The notes under the pieces were generated by a model. That model was not told the origin of the DNA. It saw only the letters and a list, made by a program, of their open reading frames with translations, and did not search any database. A stretch of 64,000 nucleotides of DNA from Paeniglutamicibacter sp. Y32M11 (GTDB taxonomy: Bacteria > Actinomycetota > Actinomycetes > Actinomycetales > Micrococcaceae): the NCBI RefSeq assembly GCF_019285735.1, contig NZ_CP079107.1, forward strand, positions 3,906,001 through 3,970,000. The letters run 5' to 3'. Position numbers and translations under genes: made by a program. Shown here one piece after another: positions 34,321 to 42,622 of this stretch; within the stretch, counting starts at the first letter, position 1; every line of letters starts with the position of its first letter.

Positions 34321-34650
34321 ATGGAAAACACTGCCCCAACACTCGACGAGCACGTCGGGCACGGATATACCGCGAATAAAGAAGCACTGCTGAAGCGGCT
34401 AAGCCGCATCGAAGGTCAAGTCCGTGGCGTCAACAAGATGGTCAGCGAGGACAAGTACTGCATCGACATCCTCACACAAATTTCTGCCATCAATGCCGCC
34501 CTGCACAAGGTGAGCTTGGGGCTAGTTGAAGAGCACATTTCCCACTGTGTTGTGAATGCTGCAGAGCAAAGCATTCAAACCGGCGACAAGTCCTATGTGG
34601 ACGAGAAGGTCACAGAGGTCACCACCGCTATTGGGCGACTTCTGCGCTGA
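34321..34650 (+). CDS. csoR: Copper-sensing transcriptional repressor CsoR
   Basis: Start taken at ATG 34321 (109 residues), because the promoter lies between it and the next upstream in-frame ATG. The four-helix CsoR/RcnR fold shows KEALLKRLSRIEGQVRGVNKMV and the copper ligands Cys47 (DKYCIDILTQ), His72 and Cys76 (EHISHC) in the C-H-C pattern specific for Cu(I). Apo-repressor bound to the two upstream palindromes is released by copper, turning on csoR, copZ and copA, which follow on the same strand. No ribosome site is visible, in line with leaderless translation. Confidence 0.95.
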   Translation: MENTAPTLDEHVGHGYTANKEALLKRLSRIEGQVRGVNKMVSEDKYCIDILTQISAINAALHKVSLGLVEEHISHCVVNAAEQSIQTGDKSYVDEKVTEVTTAIGRLLR

Positions 34651-34698
34651 GCTTCCCTCCACCTTTAGAACACAACGAATCACTACCAAGGAGAAATC

Positions 34699-35031
34699 AT
34701 GAGCGAAGAATCTAGCTGCGGTTGCGGCGGCTGCGGTTGCGGAAGCAACTCAAGCAACTCAAATGAAGGACTCACCATCACCATGCGACCGGAGGACAAA
34801 GTGACCCAGAACCACATCACCCTGAAAATCGACGGCATGACCTGCGGCCACTGCGTCGCATCCGTCACCGAGGAACTGCGGGAAATCGCCGGAGTCACCG
34901 AGGTCGAGGTCTTCCTCTCTGCCGGCGGCACATCCACCGCAGAGATCACCACCACTACTCCGGTAGAAGAAGAAACCCTGGCCCAAGCGGTTCAGGAAGC
35001 CGGCTACACCCTAGTTTCCGCGAGCGCCTAA
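34699..35031 (+). CDS. copZ: Copper chaperone CopZ with extra Cys-rich N-terminus
   Basis: 110 residues. The heavy-metal-associated domain is at about 39-108, with the Cu(I) motif MTCGHC in ITLKIDGMTCGHCVASV. Classical CopZ proteins are about 68-70 residues. This one carries an additional 38 residues opening with four cysteines at 7, 9, 12 and 14 in a Cys-Gly repeat, a likely second metal site. AAGGAG lies before the ATG. It sits 48 bases after csoR and 72 before copA in the copper operon and should deliver Cu(I) to the ATPase. Confidence 0.92.
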   Translation: MSEESSCGCGGCGCGSNSSNSNEGLTITMRPEDKVTQNHITLKIDGMTCGHCVASVTEELREIAGVTEVEVFLSAGGTSTAEITTTTPVEEETLAQAVQEAGYTLVSASA

Positions 35032-35103
35032 ACAGCATCGCGGATCCGTCGGGGAGCACCACTCCCCCGCTTGGCCAACAAACGATCACACAGGAATGGA
35101 ATC

Positions 35104-37410
35104 ATGAGCAACGAGGTCATCTTCCCCACCAACCAGCGCATCATCGAATTAGACATTCAGGGCATGACCTGCGCATCGTGTGTTGGCCGGGTGGAACGGA
35201 AACTCGGCAAGATCGACGGCGTTGAGGCCCTGGTTAATCTGCCGCTGGAATCGGCCAAGGTCACCGTCCCTGAATCGGTGAGCACGGAGCAAATCATTGC
35301 AACGGTTGCCGCCGCGGGTTACCAAGCTAGCGTGAAAGTTGACCCTTTCGCCGTCACCGAAACGGTTGCAGCGGTAGCCAATGGAGCGGCCGCGGAAGCT
35401 GGGCCGGGAACTCCGTCCGGTGCGCCTATGGCTCATGGCATGAACCACGCTGAGGAACCCGCGGGGAACGATCTCAAAAAGCGTCTGATCGTCGCCGCCA
35501 TCTTCACTGTTCCGCTGTTCGTCATCTCCATGGTCCCGGGTGCACAATTTCCGCATTGGGGTTGGGTGGCGCTCGCCCTAGCCACTCCCGTGGCGCTTTG
35601 GTCCGCATGGCCTTTCCACCGGGCAGCGGCCATAAATGCCAGGCACTTTGCTTCCACCATGGACACCTTGGTCTCTCTCGGGGTACTCGCGGCCTACCTC
35701 TTCTCTCTGGGGCAGTTGATCATCGATCCGATGATGACTGCTCACATCGGCATGAATATGAGCGATCACCAGCTCTACTTCGAGACCGCCGGAGTGGTAG
35801 CAACCTTCCTCTTACTCGGTCGCTACCTAGAGGCACGGGCCAAGTCGAGGGCCGGGGATGCACTGAAATCGTTGCTGGATCTCGGCGCGAAGGAAGCAGT
35901 GGTGCTGCGCAATGGAGTCGAAACGAGGATTCCCGCCGCCGAACTGATCCCCGGAGATGAGTTTGTCGTGCGTCCGGGAGAAAAGATCGCCACCGATGGA
36001 TTTGTGGTCACCGGGCAGTCGGCCGTTGACACCGCGCTGGTTACCGGCGAATCGCTCCCCGTCGACGTCGGGCCCGATGACACAGTTATTGGAGCCACCA
36101 TCAACACCTCGGGTCGACTGCTGGTGCGTGCCACTCGCGTTGGCAGGGACACGACACTGGCCCAGATGGGTCGCCTCGTTTCTGAGGCGCAAACTGGCAA
36201 GGCTCCCATCGCACGGCTGGCGGACAGAATTTCGGCCGTCTTCGTTCCCATTGTGCTGGGAATTGCGCTTCTCACCTTTGTCCTCTGGCTGGCGTTCGGC
36301 GGAGATCTGAACACCGCGTTTTCCGCTGCTGTCGCGGTATTGGTCATCGCCTGCCCCTGCGCCCTCGGCCTGGCCACCCCCATCGGGCTGTTGGTGGGCA
36401 CCGGGCGGGGCGCTCAGCTGGGCATCTTGATCCGCGGTCCGCAGGTTTTGGAAGACACCCGGAAGATTGACACGGTGTTGCTGGATAAAACAGGCACCAT
36501 TACCGAGGGCGACCTTGCCGTGATGTCCACAGAACCGGCCGTCAACGTTGACTCCCGCACGCTACTGGCACTGGCCGGAGCCGCCGAAGCAGGATCCGAG
36601 CATCCCATCGCCCACGCAATAACCGCCGCGGCGGCTCGTCAATCCCCGCTTGAAGCGGCCACCGAATTCACGTCGGCCCCCGGCGGCGGAGTGCGAGCGA
36701 GCGTTGGGGTGCACACCGTGGTTGCCGGTCGATTGAGCTGGTTGGAGGAAAACGGCGTCGCGCTGGGCGATGAGCACCATGCTCTGCTGCGCACAGCTCA
36801 AGAATCGGGAGCCACCTCTATCATGGTCGGGGTCGACGGCATCTTCGCGGGGCTCATCAACCTCTCCGACACCATCAAACCCACCTCCGCGGCGGCGATT
36901 GCCCGGCTCAAGGAGTTGGGATTGCGCCCGGTTTTGCTCACCGGGGATAATTCCGCGGTGGCCGCAAAGGTTGCGGCTCAGGTCGGAATCGCAGCTGAGG
37001 ACGTCTTTGCCGATGTCTTGCCGGAGGGAAAGGTCCAGGCCGTACGCACGTTGCAAGCGCAGGGCCAGGTGGTGGCGATGGTCGGCGACGGCGTGAACGA
37101 CGCACCGGCACTGGCCCAAGCGGACCTGGGCATCGCGATGGGGTCGGGTACGGATGTGGCCATCGAGGCCGCGGACCTGACCATCATGGGGAACGACCTC
37201 GCGCAGGTCGCCCAGTCCATTGAGCTCTCTCGTAAGACGTTGGGCACCATCAAAACGAACCTGTTTTGGGCCTTCGCCTACAACACGGCGGGAATTCCCA
37301 TCGCGGCTCTCGGATTGCTCAACCCGATGATTGCCGGCGCGGCCATGGCGGCCAGTTCCGTCCTGGTGGTGGCAAACTCGTTGCGGTTGCGCAGCTTTGG
37401 CCGCAAGTAA
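35104..37410 (+). CDS. copA: Copper-exporting P1B-type ATPase CopA
   Basis: Start taken at ATG 35104 (AGGAA upstream), 768 residues. One N-terminal HMA domain carries GMTCASC (about 19-25). A Met/His-rich stretch MAHGMNHAEE precedes the first helix. The transmembrane metal site is ACPCALGLATP, the phosphorylation site DKTGTI, the nucleotide-domain HP in GSEHPIAHA, then TGDN and GDGVNDAPALAQADLGIAMGSGTDVA. The CPC together with the CsoR/CopZ context fixes copper(I) export as the role. It is the last gene of the operon and is followed by a perfect 20-base hairpin. Confidence 0.95.
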   Translation: MSNEVIFPTNQRIIELDIQGMTCASCVGRVERKLGKIDGVEALVNLPLESAKVTVPESVSTEQIIATVAAAGYQASVKVDPFAVTETVAAVANGAAAEAGPGTPSGAPMAHGMNHAEEPAGNDLKKRLIVAAIFTVPLFVISMVPGAQFPHWGWVALALATPVALWSAWPFHRAAAINARHFASTMDTLVSLGVLAAYLFSLGQLIIDPMMTAHIGMNMSDHQLYFETAGVVATFLLLGRYLEARAKSRAGDALKSLLDLGAKEAVVLRNGVETRIPAAELIPGDEFVVRPGEKIATDGFVVTGQSAVDTALVTGESLPVDVGPDDTVIGATINTSGRLLVRATRVGRDTTLAQMGRLVSEAQTGKAPIARLADRISAVFVPIVLGIALLTFVLWLAFGGDLNTAFSAAVAVLVIACPCALGLATPIGLLVGTGRGAQLGILIRGPQVLEDTRKIDTVLLDKTGTITEGDLAVMSTEPAVNVDSRTLLALAGAAEAGSEHPIAHAITAAAARQSPLEAATEFTSAPGGGVRASVGVHTVVAGRLSWLEENGVALGDEHHALLRTAQESGATSIMVGVDGIFAGLINLSDTIKPTSAAAIARLKELGLRPVLLTGDNSAVAAKVAAQVGIAAEDVFADVLPEGKVQAVRTLQAQGQVVAMVGDGVNDAPALAQADLGIAMGSGTDVAIEAADLTIMGNDLAQVAQSIELSRKTLGTIKTNLFWAFAYNTAGIPIAALGLLNPMIAGAAMAASSVLVVANSLRLRSFGRK

Positions 37411-37433
37411 AATATAGAAACTACCTAGTCATC

Positions 37434-37479
37434 AGAGCCGGAACCGGCCACCCCAGCAAGGGTGGCCGGTTCCGGCTCT
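37434..37479. terminator. Terminator hairpin of the copper operon
   Basis: Perfect 20-base arms, AGAGCCGGAACCGGCCACCC (37434-37453) and its complement (37460-37479), with a CAGCAA loop. It lies 24 bases after the copA stop and 45 bases before the stop of the convergent permease, so it may serve both. Confidence 0.88.
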
Positions 37480-37523
37480 GCTGGGTTCTGCGCGGCCGAA
37501 CATCGGTCGACGAAGCAAGTCAG

Positions 37524-38537
37524 TTAGGGGCTTCGCAATTCATCGGCACGCACCAACAACACGCCGCCAACAATGAGCAGCCCGCCGAGCAACTGGATGC
37601 CCGCGGGCAATTGCCCCAACAACATCCATGCCCACAGCACCGCAAAAAGCACTTCGGTGAGCGAGATGAACGAGGCGAGCTTCGAACCCAATGCCCGGGC
37701 GGCCATGATCCCGCTGACGTACGCCAAGACGGTGGAAAACAGGATCAAACCGCCAAGCGCGACCCACCACTGTGTTTCCCAGTTCGCCAAGCGCACCGGG
37801 ACAAACGTTATCTTCATTTCCAGCAGGCCGATCAGGGCCAACAGGCCCATCATCGCGGCACCGACGAATAACCCGCCGGTGGCAAGCGCGATCGGCGGCA
37901 GGGCACCATCGGCCCGCGCACTGACAAAGAAGTACACCGTCAGGCCCACCGCCGCACCAATTCCCCAGAGCACGCCGATCGGATCCACCTTCGCCTCTCC
38001 GGTGAGATCCAGGACCGCCACCAGCCCACCCAGCGCCAGCAGTGTGCCACCAATGGTCATCAGCTTTGGCGTTTTACGATGCCGCACCCAAAGGAAAAGC
38101 ACGATCATGACGGGAGCCAGATACTCCAGCAACAGGGCTACCCCCACGTCAAGGCGTTCAACCGCCAAGAAGTAGAAGAATTGGCAGGCGCCTACTCCAA
38201 AGAGGCCGAAGAGCAAGATGGACTTCCAGTTGCTGGCTACGAGTGACCATTTCCCACGCATCACCAGGAGCGTAGGAACCAATAGCACCAGCGCAGCACC
38301 GGTCATGCGGAGCGTTACTGCGGCGGCCGGACTCCATCCCGAATCTAGTAGCGATTTGGCGAAGGACCCCGAGAGACCGAAAACGGCGGATGAGAAGAGC
38401 GCGATACCTACGCCGCCCATACGCGGACGGGCCTGCACTCGTGGGGATGCTTCGGTCAATACCAATGATGCGGAGACTTCTTCTCTTGGCACGCGGCCAC
38501 GCTCCCTAGGGATATCTCTCGTCGACACCCTGGTCAT
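37524..38537 (-). CDS. EamA-family (DMT) permease
   Basis: 337 residues with ten hydrophobic segments arranged as two EamA repeats: GGVGIALFSSAVFGLSGSFAKSLLDSG opens the first and GVLWGIGAAVGLTVYFFVSARAD the second. TEVLFAVLWAWMLLGQ near the end is the usual EamA closing signature. RhaT/RarD-like members export amino acids or metabolites. The first 38 residues are polar, and a later start at the MGGVG position is possible. Divergent from a CGNR zinc-finger regulator 103 bases away, which is its likely controller. Confidence 0.87.
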   Translation of the reverse strand: MTRVSTRDIPRERGRVPREEVSASLVLTEASPRVQARPRMGGVGIALFSSAVFGLSGSFAKSLLDSGWSPAAAVTLRMTGAALVLLVPTLLVMRGKWSLVASNWKSILLFGLFGVGACQFFYFLAVERLDVGVALLLEYLAPVMIVLFLWVRHRKTPKLMTIGGTLLALGGLVAVLDLTGEAKVDPIGVLWGIGAAVGLTVYFFVSARADGALPPIALATGGLFVGAAMMGLLALIGLLEMKITFVPVRLANWETQWWVALGGLILFSTVLAYVSGIMAARALGSKLASFISLTEVLFAVLWAWMLLGQLPAGIQLLGGLLIVGGVLLVRADELRSP

Positions 38538-38555
38538 CGCGTGGCGACAAATCTC

Positions 38556-38589
38556 GTGTCAGGAGTAAATGAATGTATGCTCATGACAC
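38556..38589. promoter_or_regulatory. Inverted repeat in the EamA/CGNR control region
   Basis: GTGTCA (38556-38561) and TGACAC (38584-38589) face each other 22 bases apart in the 103-base divergent region. The two centres are 28 bases apart, which would suit a dimer on nearly the same helix face. Weak evidence taken alone. Confidence 0.35.
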
Positions 38590-38640
38590 TAGGAGTTGCA
38601 ACGCACTTCCGTCAATCCGCGCACATTAACAGGAGTCATA

Positions 38641-39195
38641 ATGATCTTTGCCCCTGACACAGAGACCTCTCTTGGTTCGATCGTGGCACTGATCAATTCC
38701 GTGAACGAGTCAGCTGACAATTTGACGACGCTCAAGGATCTCGACGATTTCCTCGCCGATCAGAAATTCACCGGCTCGCGTACTCACGATTCCGCGGAAC
38801 TACGCTCGGTGCGTCAACTACGTAGCCAGCTCGCCGGGCTCTGGCAATGCGCCGAGGCCGAGGCCGTGGAACAGGTCAACAACATCCTGCGTAACGCTCG
38901 GGCCATGCCGCAGCTGGTCAAACACGACGGCTGGAACTACCACATTCATGCCACGACTCCTGAGGCACCATTAAGCGAGCGCATGGCCGTCGAAGCTGCC
39001 ATGGCCCTGGTCGATGTACTTCGATCCGCGGAGCTCTCACGCCTTCGCGTGTGTGCGGCACCGGATTGTGAGGCGGTACTGCTTGACTTGTCCCGTAATC
39101 GATCCAAGCGCTATTGCGACACCGGAAATTGTGCCAATCGTGAGCACGTCCGGGCATATCGACAGCGAAAATCTCAGCAAAAACTCGAAGTGTGA
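38641..39195 (+). CDS. ABATE/CGNR zinc-finger regulator
   Basis: ATG 38641 is preceded by AGGAG, giving 184 residues. The N-terminal part is the ABATE (putative stress-response) domain. The C-terminus is the CGNR zinc finger VCAAPDCEAVLLDLSRNRSKRYCDTGNCANREHVRAYRQR, in which the four cysteines (C-x4-C...C-x4-C) and the N-R motif are intact. The CGNR name comes from C-G-N-R, here C-A-N-R. These proteins are DNA-binding regulators in Actinobacteria, often divergent from a single transporter gene, as here with the EamA permease. Confidence 0.88.
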   Translation: MIFAPDTETSLGSIVALINSVNESADNLTTLKDLDDFLADQKFTGSRTHDSAELRSVRQLRSQLAGLWQCAEAEAVEQVNNILRNARAMPQLVKHDGWNYHIHATTPEAPLSERMAVEAAMALVDVLRSAELSRLRVCAAPDCEAVLLDLSRNRSKRYCDTGNCANREHVRAYRQRKSQQKLEV

Positions 39196-39252
39196 ACATA
39201 CACTGGAGCCAGAGCCGAAGTTGCCTTCGGTCCATCGACCGGAGGAGTAACC

Positions 39253-39582
39253 GTGAACAGCGCAGAACTACCGCAATCGCACGCCGCCGACGAGTACGAG
39301 GCCGATTTGGAGAAATCCAACAACGGTCCGGTACGTGCCGCAGTACGCTGGGCAGCAGGTTTGGTGGATGGGTTCTTCGGCGGGGACGGGTCCGAGGTGG
39401 TGGGCGCATCCGTAGTGGTGCACCGGCTCGATAATAAGGCCGAGGTACTGCGCTTGGACGCTGGAACCATCGAGGAAGCAGAATCCCTCGTCGCGATGGT
39501 GCGTTCGGATCTGGAGGAACTCTCTCACGAGGAGTTCCTAGACCGTTGGGGTGGGCGAGACAGCGCCGAACCCGTGGCCTAG
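39253..39582 (+). CDS. Small acidic protein, unknown function
   Basis: GTG start at 39253 with GGAGGAG just upstream, a very strong ribosome site; 109 residues. The protein is acidic and has no membrane segment. A short central part (SEVVGASVVVHRLDNKAEVLRLDAG) looks like a beta hairpin, and the rest is helical. I recognise no family. It follows the CGNR gene by 57 bases on the same strand, so the two may be cotranscribed. Confidence 0.7.
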   Translation: MNSAELPQSHAADEYEADLEKSNNGPVRAAVRWAAGLVDGFFGGDGSEVVGASVVVHRLDNKAEVLRLDAGTIEEAESLVAMVRSDLEELSHEEFLDRWGGRDSAEPVA

Positions 39583-39661
39583 GCTCCGGCTCCCACAACT
39601 GCCCTCAGCGCAGGCTCCAGACCCGAAGAACTAGCCGCCGAGCGGCGCCGGGAGCGGAAAT

Positions 39662-40111
39662 TTATTCACTCTCAGCTTCGGCGCGCTTAAAGCGCTTCTC
39701 CGAGCTCTTGATGAGTGGAATGAACACCAGCAGCCCCAGCGCCGAGAGCACTGCTGCGCTTAATGCCGGCAAATACTCCGTAAAGAAGAACCGGTAACCC
39801 ATGGTGATGACCCAAATTCCGATGACAAACTGAAGTGCCTCTCCAGCGATCGGTGGGCCAGGCAGGTAACGATCGAAGAGTGGTTCAAGGATCGAGTCTG
39901 CGAGCATGACGCCGATGAATGTTCCTACGCAGATATACAGGATCCATGGCAGGGCACCATCCTTGATCGATTCCGGCCCGAAGAACCACACCGTCAGACC
40001 GATGCCTGCAACAAATGGCAGCGCAACAAAAGCGAGCACACAGATGGCAAATGCGCTCATCACCGCAAAAATTGACGCCTTCTCAAAGACCGTTTTGCCC
40101 TGATTACTGAT
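39662..40111 (-). CDS. Four-helix membrane protein, unknown function, possible ATC start
   Basis: Four hydrophobic segments are seen, for example SAFAICVLAFVALPFVAGIGLTVWFF and LPWILYICVGTFIGVMLAD, with a basic-acidic tail ending KRFKRAEAESE. No named family recognised. The start is unusual. The only ATG or GTG codons in frame are at 40060 and 40063, with no ribosome site and directly before helix 1. Upstream the frame continues for 16 codons (SNQGKTVFEKASIFAV) to an ATC at 40111 preceded by GGAGG with 6-base spacing, and a stop codon lies just above. I therefore take ATC 40111 as the likely start (149 residues). If ATC is not used, the gene is 39662-40063. Confidence 0.65.
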   Translation of the reverse strand: MSNQGKTVFEKASIFAVMSAFAICVLAFVALPFVAGIGLTVWFFGPESIKDGALPWILYICVGTFIGVMLADSILEPLFDRYLPGPPIAGEALQFVIGIWVITMGYRFFFTEYLPALSAAVLSALGLLVFIPLIKSSEKRFKRAEAESE

Positions 40112-40231
40112 GGCCTACCTCCGCGCGTGTGTCCGGGTTTCCGGGGATTCGCCCCCTGTCGCGCACCTGTTGTGGCTGGTCAACTCGGGTTATCAAGCAA
40201 TCCATGCGCACCACGAAGAACGCTTCTTAAG

Positions 40232-40269
40232 CATTGATGCCGCCCGGGAAACCCCGGGCGGCATCAATG
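40232..40269 (-). terminator. Terminator hairpin of the 101-residue membrane protein gene
   Basis: Perfect 17-base arms CATTGATGCCGCCCGGG (40232-40248) and CCCGGGCGGCATCAATG (40253-40269) with a 4-base loop, 12 bases past the stop of the minus-strand gene at 40282. Confidence 0.85.
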
Positions 40270-40281
40270 ACGAGTGTCTTC

Positions 40282-40587
40282 TTAGTGCTGGTTCTTCGGC
40301 TTGGAGTCCGGAGTGATCGAGGACTTGTTAACGCCCGATCCAGTGCCCAGGTCCTCCGGATTTTCCTTGCCGGCCATCGTCATCACGGAGATCACCAGAA
40401 GGCAGGCAACGAAGGTGACGCCGAAGGCCACCAATCCGATGTCCAAACGCCACGGGTTATCGGTTCCGCCGGTGCCGGCGATGGTGGCGACAACGCCAGC
40501 GATGATCGCCATGACCAGCGAGAAGGATAGGGGTGCCTTGATGCTCTGCTTCCAAGACTTCGATTGCTCGGCTGGGGTATTGCCCAT
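40282..40587 (-). CDS. Two-helix membrane protein, unknown function
   Basis: Start taken at ATG 40587, because AGGAGG lies 7 bases upstream of it; an ATG ten codons earlier has no such site. 101 residues with two hydrophobic segments, PLSFSLVMAIIAGVVATIAG and IGLVAFGVTFVACLLVISVMTMA, and a polar C-terminal tail. No family recognised. It lies 38 bases downstream of the next multi-helix membrane protein gene on the same strand, so the two are probably one operon closed by the hairpin at 40232-40269. Confidence 0.75.
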   Translation of the reverse strand: MGNTPAEQSKSWKQSIKAPLSFSLVMAIIAGVVATIAGTGGTDNPWRLDIGLVAFGVTFVACLLVISVMTMAGKENPEDLGTGSGVNKSSITPDSKPKNQH

Positions 40588-40625
40588 GGAAGGCCCTCCT
40601 ACAGGTTTTTGATTCATCGTCTAGT

Positions 40626-41204
40626 CTAGCTCCAAAGCCCGGGTGTGGGTTCTTTGGCTGCGTGCCTGAGGCCAAAGGCCGAGATCAGCTCAAACACGGT
40701 CAGGATGATCGCGCCACCGCCGGCCAAACCGAGCAGTGCATGAGCATCCATACCCATACCGAGCAGCAGCGCACCACCGACCCCCAACGACACAAAGCCG
40801 GTGACCAGCTGGTCCTTGAAGGGCAGGAACTGAGCGTGGTGCTTGGCATAAACCACAATCTCCAGCACACCGGCAACGATCCACGCGGTGGAGGCAGCGA
40901 TAACTATCACCGTGGTGTCCGGACGGAACGCCATGACCAGACCGGCGAGCAGCATCAGGACTGCTGCGATGGCGTAGAGGCCACGGACCGACTTCGGCGC
41001 GCTCGGTGCGCAGGCATAGTCCCAAATGAACTTCGCGCTGATGACCATGAAGGCGGCCAGCGAATAGGCCAGCACTTGGTTGTTGGCATGGGGCCAGAAA
41101 ATGGATACGAGCGCGAAGACGGCGGCGGTCAACGCTCGCCCCATCACGGGCGTCGCCACTTCGGCGGCTATGGTTGCGGGAATCTTTACGGCAGGCACAC
41201 GCAC
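40626..41204 (-). CDS. Multi-helix membrane protein (HdeD-like), unknown function
   Basis: 192 residues from a GTG at 41204. About six hydrophobic segments occur in pairs, such as GRALTAAVFALVSIFWPH, LAYSLAAFMVISAKFIWDYA, GLYAIAAVLMLLAGLVMAF and TVIVIAASTAWIVAGVLEIVVY, a layout like the DUF308/HdeD group. The function is unknown. The start is uncertain: no strong ribosome site precedes the GTG, and an ATG at MGRALTAAV would also keep all helices. The oxidase gene stops 37 bases upstream. Confidence 0.65.
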   Translation of the reverse strand: MRVPAVKIPATIAAEVATPVMGRALTAAVFALVSIFWPHANNQVLAYSLAAFMVISAKFIWDYACAPSAPKSVRGLYAIAAVLMLLAGLVMAFRPDTTVIVIAASTAWIVAGVLEIVVYAKHHAQFLPFKDQLVTGFVSLGVGGALLLGMGMDAHALLGLAGGGAIILTVFELISAFGLRHAAKEPTPGLWS

Positions 41205-41240
41205 AAGTCTACCGGCGATACGCGCTGCCTCTTATTCCTC

Positions 41241-42461
41241 TTATTCGCGTCCCGCCCGGCGACGAATCATTTCGGGACCGAGGTCAGCAATCGTCGCGGC
41301 ACCCATCAGCTGCATGGTCACGCGGATTTCCTTGGCCAACAGTTCGATGACTCGGTCGACACCCTGTTCCCCACCGGCCATCAACCCGTATAGGTAGGCG
41401 CGGCCGATAAGGACAAAATCCGCCCCGGCGCAGAGTGCTGCAACGACATCGGCACCCGACATGATCCCGGAATCCAGAATAATCTCGATGTCCGTTCCCA
41501 CCTCGGATCGGACATCGGCCAGCGCCTCGTAGGAAATCGGTGCACGATCAAGCTGGCGACCACCATGGTTGGAGACCACCAATCCATCGGCGCCCGCGTC
41601 CACCGACTTGCGGGCGTCCTCGGCGGTCAGCACACCCTTCACGAAGAGCTTCCCGGCCCAAATGGAGCGAATCCATTCCAGGTCGGCAAAGGAAAGTGTG
41701 GGGTCAAACATCGAGTTGATCAGCGTCGGCAGATCGGTGCTCGTATTGGACAGTGAGGCGAACTTCAACGAGTCGGTACTCAGGAAGTTGAACCACCATT
41801 CCGGGCGGTAGGACGCATCAAGCACGGTTTTGAGGTTCAGCCGCGGCGGGATGACCATGCCGTTGCGGGCATCGCGCAGGCGCTGACCCGCCACCGGAGT
41901 ATCGACGGTGACCAACAGGGTGTCGTAGCCCTGCGCCGCGGCACGCTCCAGCAGCTTGCGCGACTTCTCCCGGTCCTTCCACAGGTACAGCTGGAACCAG
42001 CGGCGGGATTCGGGAGCCGCAGCCGCCACTTCCTCCAGCGAGCGGGTGCCCATCGTGGAGAGCGAAAAGGGTATTCCTGCGCGTGCGGCAGCCCGCACTG
42101 CTCCGGTTTCCCCTTCGGCATGCATGAAGCGGGTGAAACCGGTGGGTGCGATGCCAAAGGGCAGCGCCGAGGGGCCGCCGGCAATGACGGTGGATAGATC
42201 GGCGTCGGCGGTACCGTGCAGGATGCGTGGGAGCAGCTCGATGGAATCGAAGACCGCACGGGACCGGGTGTAGGTCAGTTCGCGCTGCGCGGCACCGTCC
42301 ACGTAGTCAAAGGCCGCGGTGGGTGTCCTGCGCTTGGCGATGGCGCGCAGGTCCCACACATCGGCGGCTTTGGCCAGACGTGCCGCACGGCGGTCCAAGT
42401 TGATGGGTTCAAACTTCATCAGCGAGCGAAGTTCGGAGATCTGCGGAAGTCGACGCTTCAT
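41241..42461 (-). CDS. lldD: FMN-dependent alpha-hydroxyacid oxidase/dehydrogenase (LldD-like)
   Basis: 406 residues of the FMN-dependent alpha-hydroxyacid dehydrogenase family. Seen are FDYVDGAAQRELTY at the start, FGIAPTGFTRFMHAEGE, the active-site segment LVVSNHGGRQLDRAP with the catalytic His and Arg, DSGIMSGADVVAAL for phosphate binding, and LIGRAYLYGLMAGGEQG. Actinobacterial relatives oxidise L-lactate (quinone-linked LldD) or similar 2-hydroxy acids, which cannot be separated by eye, so the symbol is tentative. No strong ribosome site lies before the ATG at 42461. An inverted repeat AAATATC/GATATTT lies 80-105 bases upstream. Confidence 0.85.
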   Translation of the reverse strand: MKRRLPQISELRSLMKFEPINLDRRAARLAKAADVWDLRAIAKRRTPTAAFDYVDGAAQRELTYTRSRAVFDSIELLPRILHGTADADLSTVIAGGPSALPFGIAPTGFTRFMHAEGETGAVRAAARAGIPFSLSTMGTRSLEEVAAAAPESRRWFQLYLWKDREKSRKLLERAAAQGYDTLLVTVDTPVAGQRLRDARNGMVIPPRLNLKTVLDASYRPEWWFNFLSTDSLKFASLSNTSTDLPTLINSMFDPTLSFADLEWIRSIWAGKLFVKGVLTAEDARKSVDAGADGLVVSNHGGRQLDRAPISYEALADVRSEVGTDIEIILDSGIMSGADVVAALCAGADFVLIGRAYLYGLMAGGEQGVDRVIELLAKEIRVTMQLMGAATIADLGPEMIRRRAGRE

Positions 42462-42540
42462 GGGTATATCCGGCTTTCTGTCATGGAAATGATCTTTATG
42501 GTTCTGCAGATGCAGGTAGCGCGAGTGGTGAACACCGCCG

Positions 42541-42566
42541 AAATATCAGGCGACGGGATGATATTT
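42541..42566. promoter_or_regulatory. Inverted repeat upstream of the hydroxyacid oxidase gene
   Basis: AAATATC (42541-42547) and GATATTT (42560-42566) are perfect inverted halves 12 bases apart in the 161-base gap before lldD, the only AT-rich symmetric element there. Confidence 0.35.
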
Positions 42567-42622
42567 CCCGTTAGCTGTGTTGACCCATATTGCGGCAATC
42601 AGCGGGCCTTGCCTGCTGAGGT

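Noticed and set aside
41205-41225. A third ATC start, at 41219 upstream of the HdeD-like gene, after AGAGG
   Set aside because: A usable GTG at 41204 gives a normal protein and the added residues show no family support.
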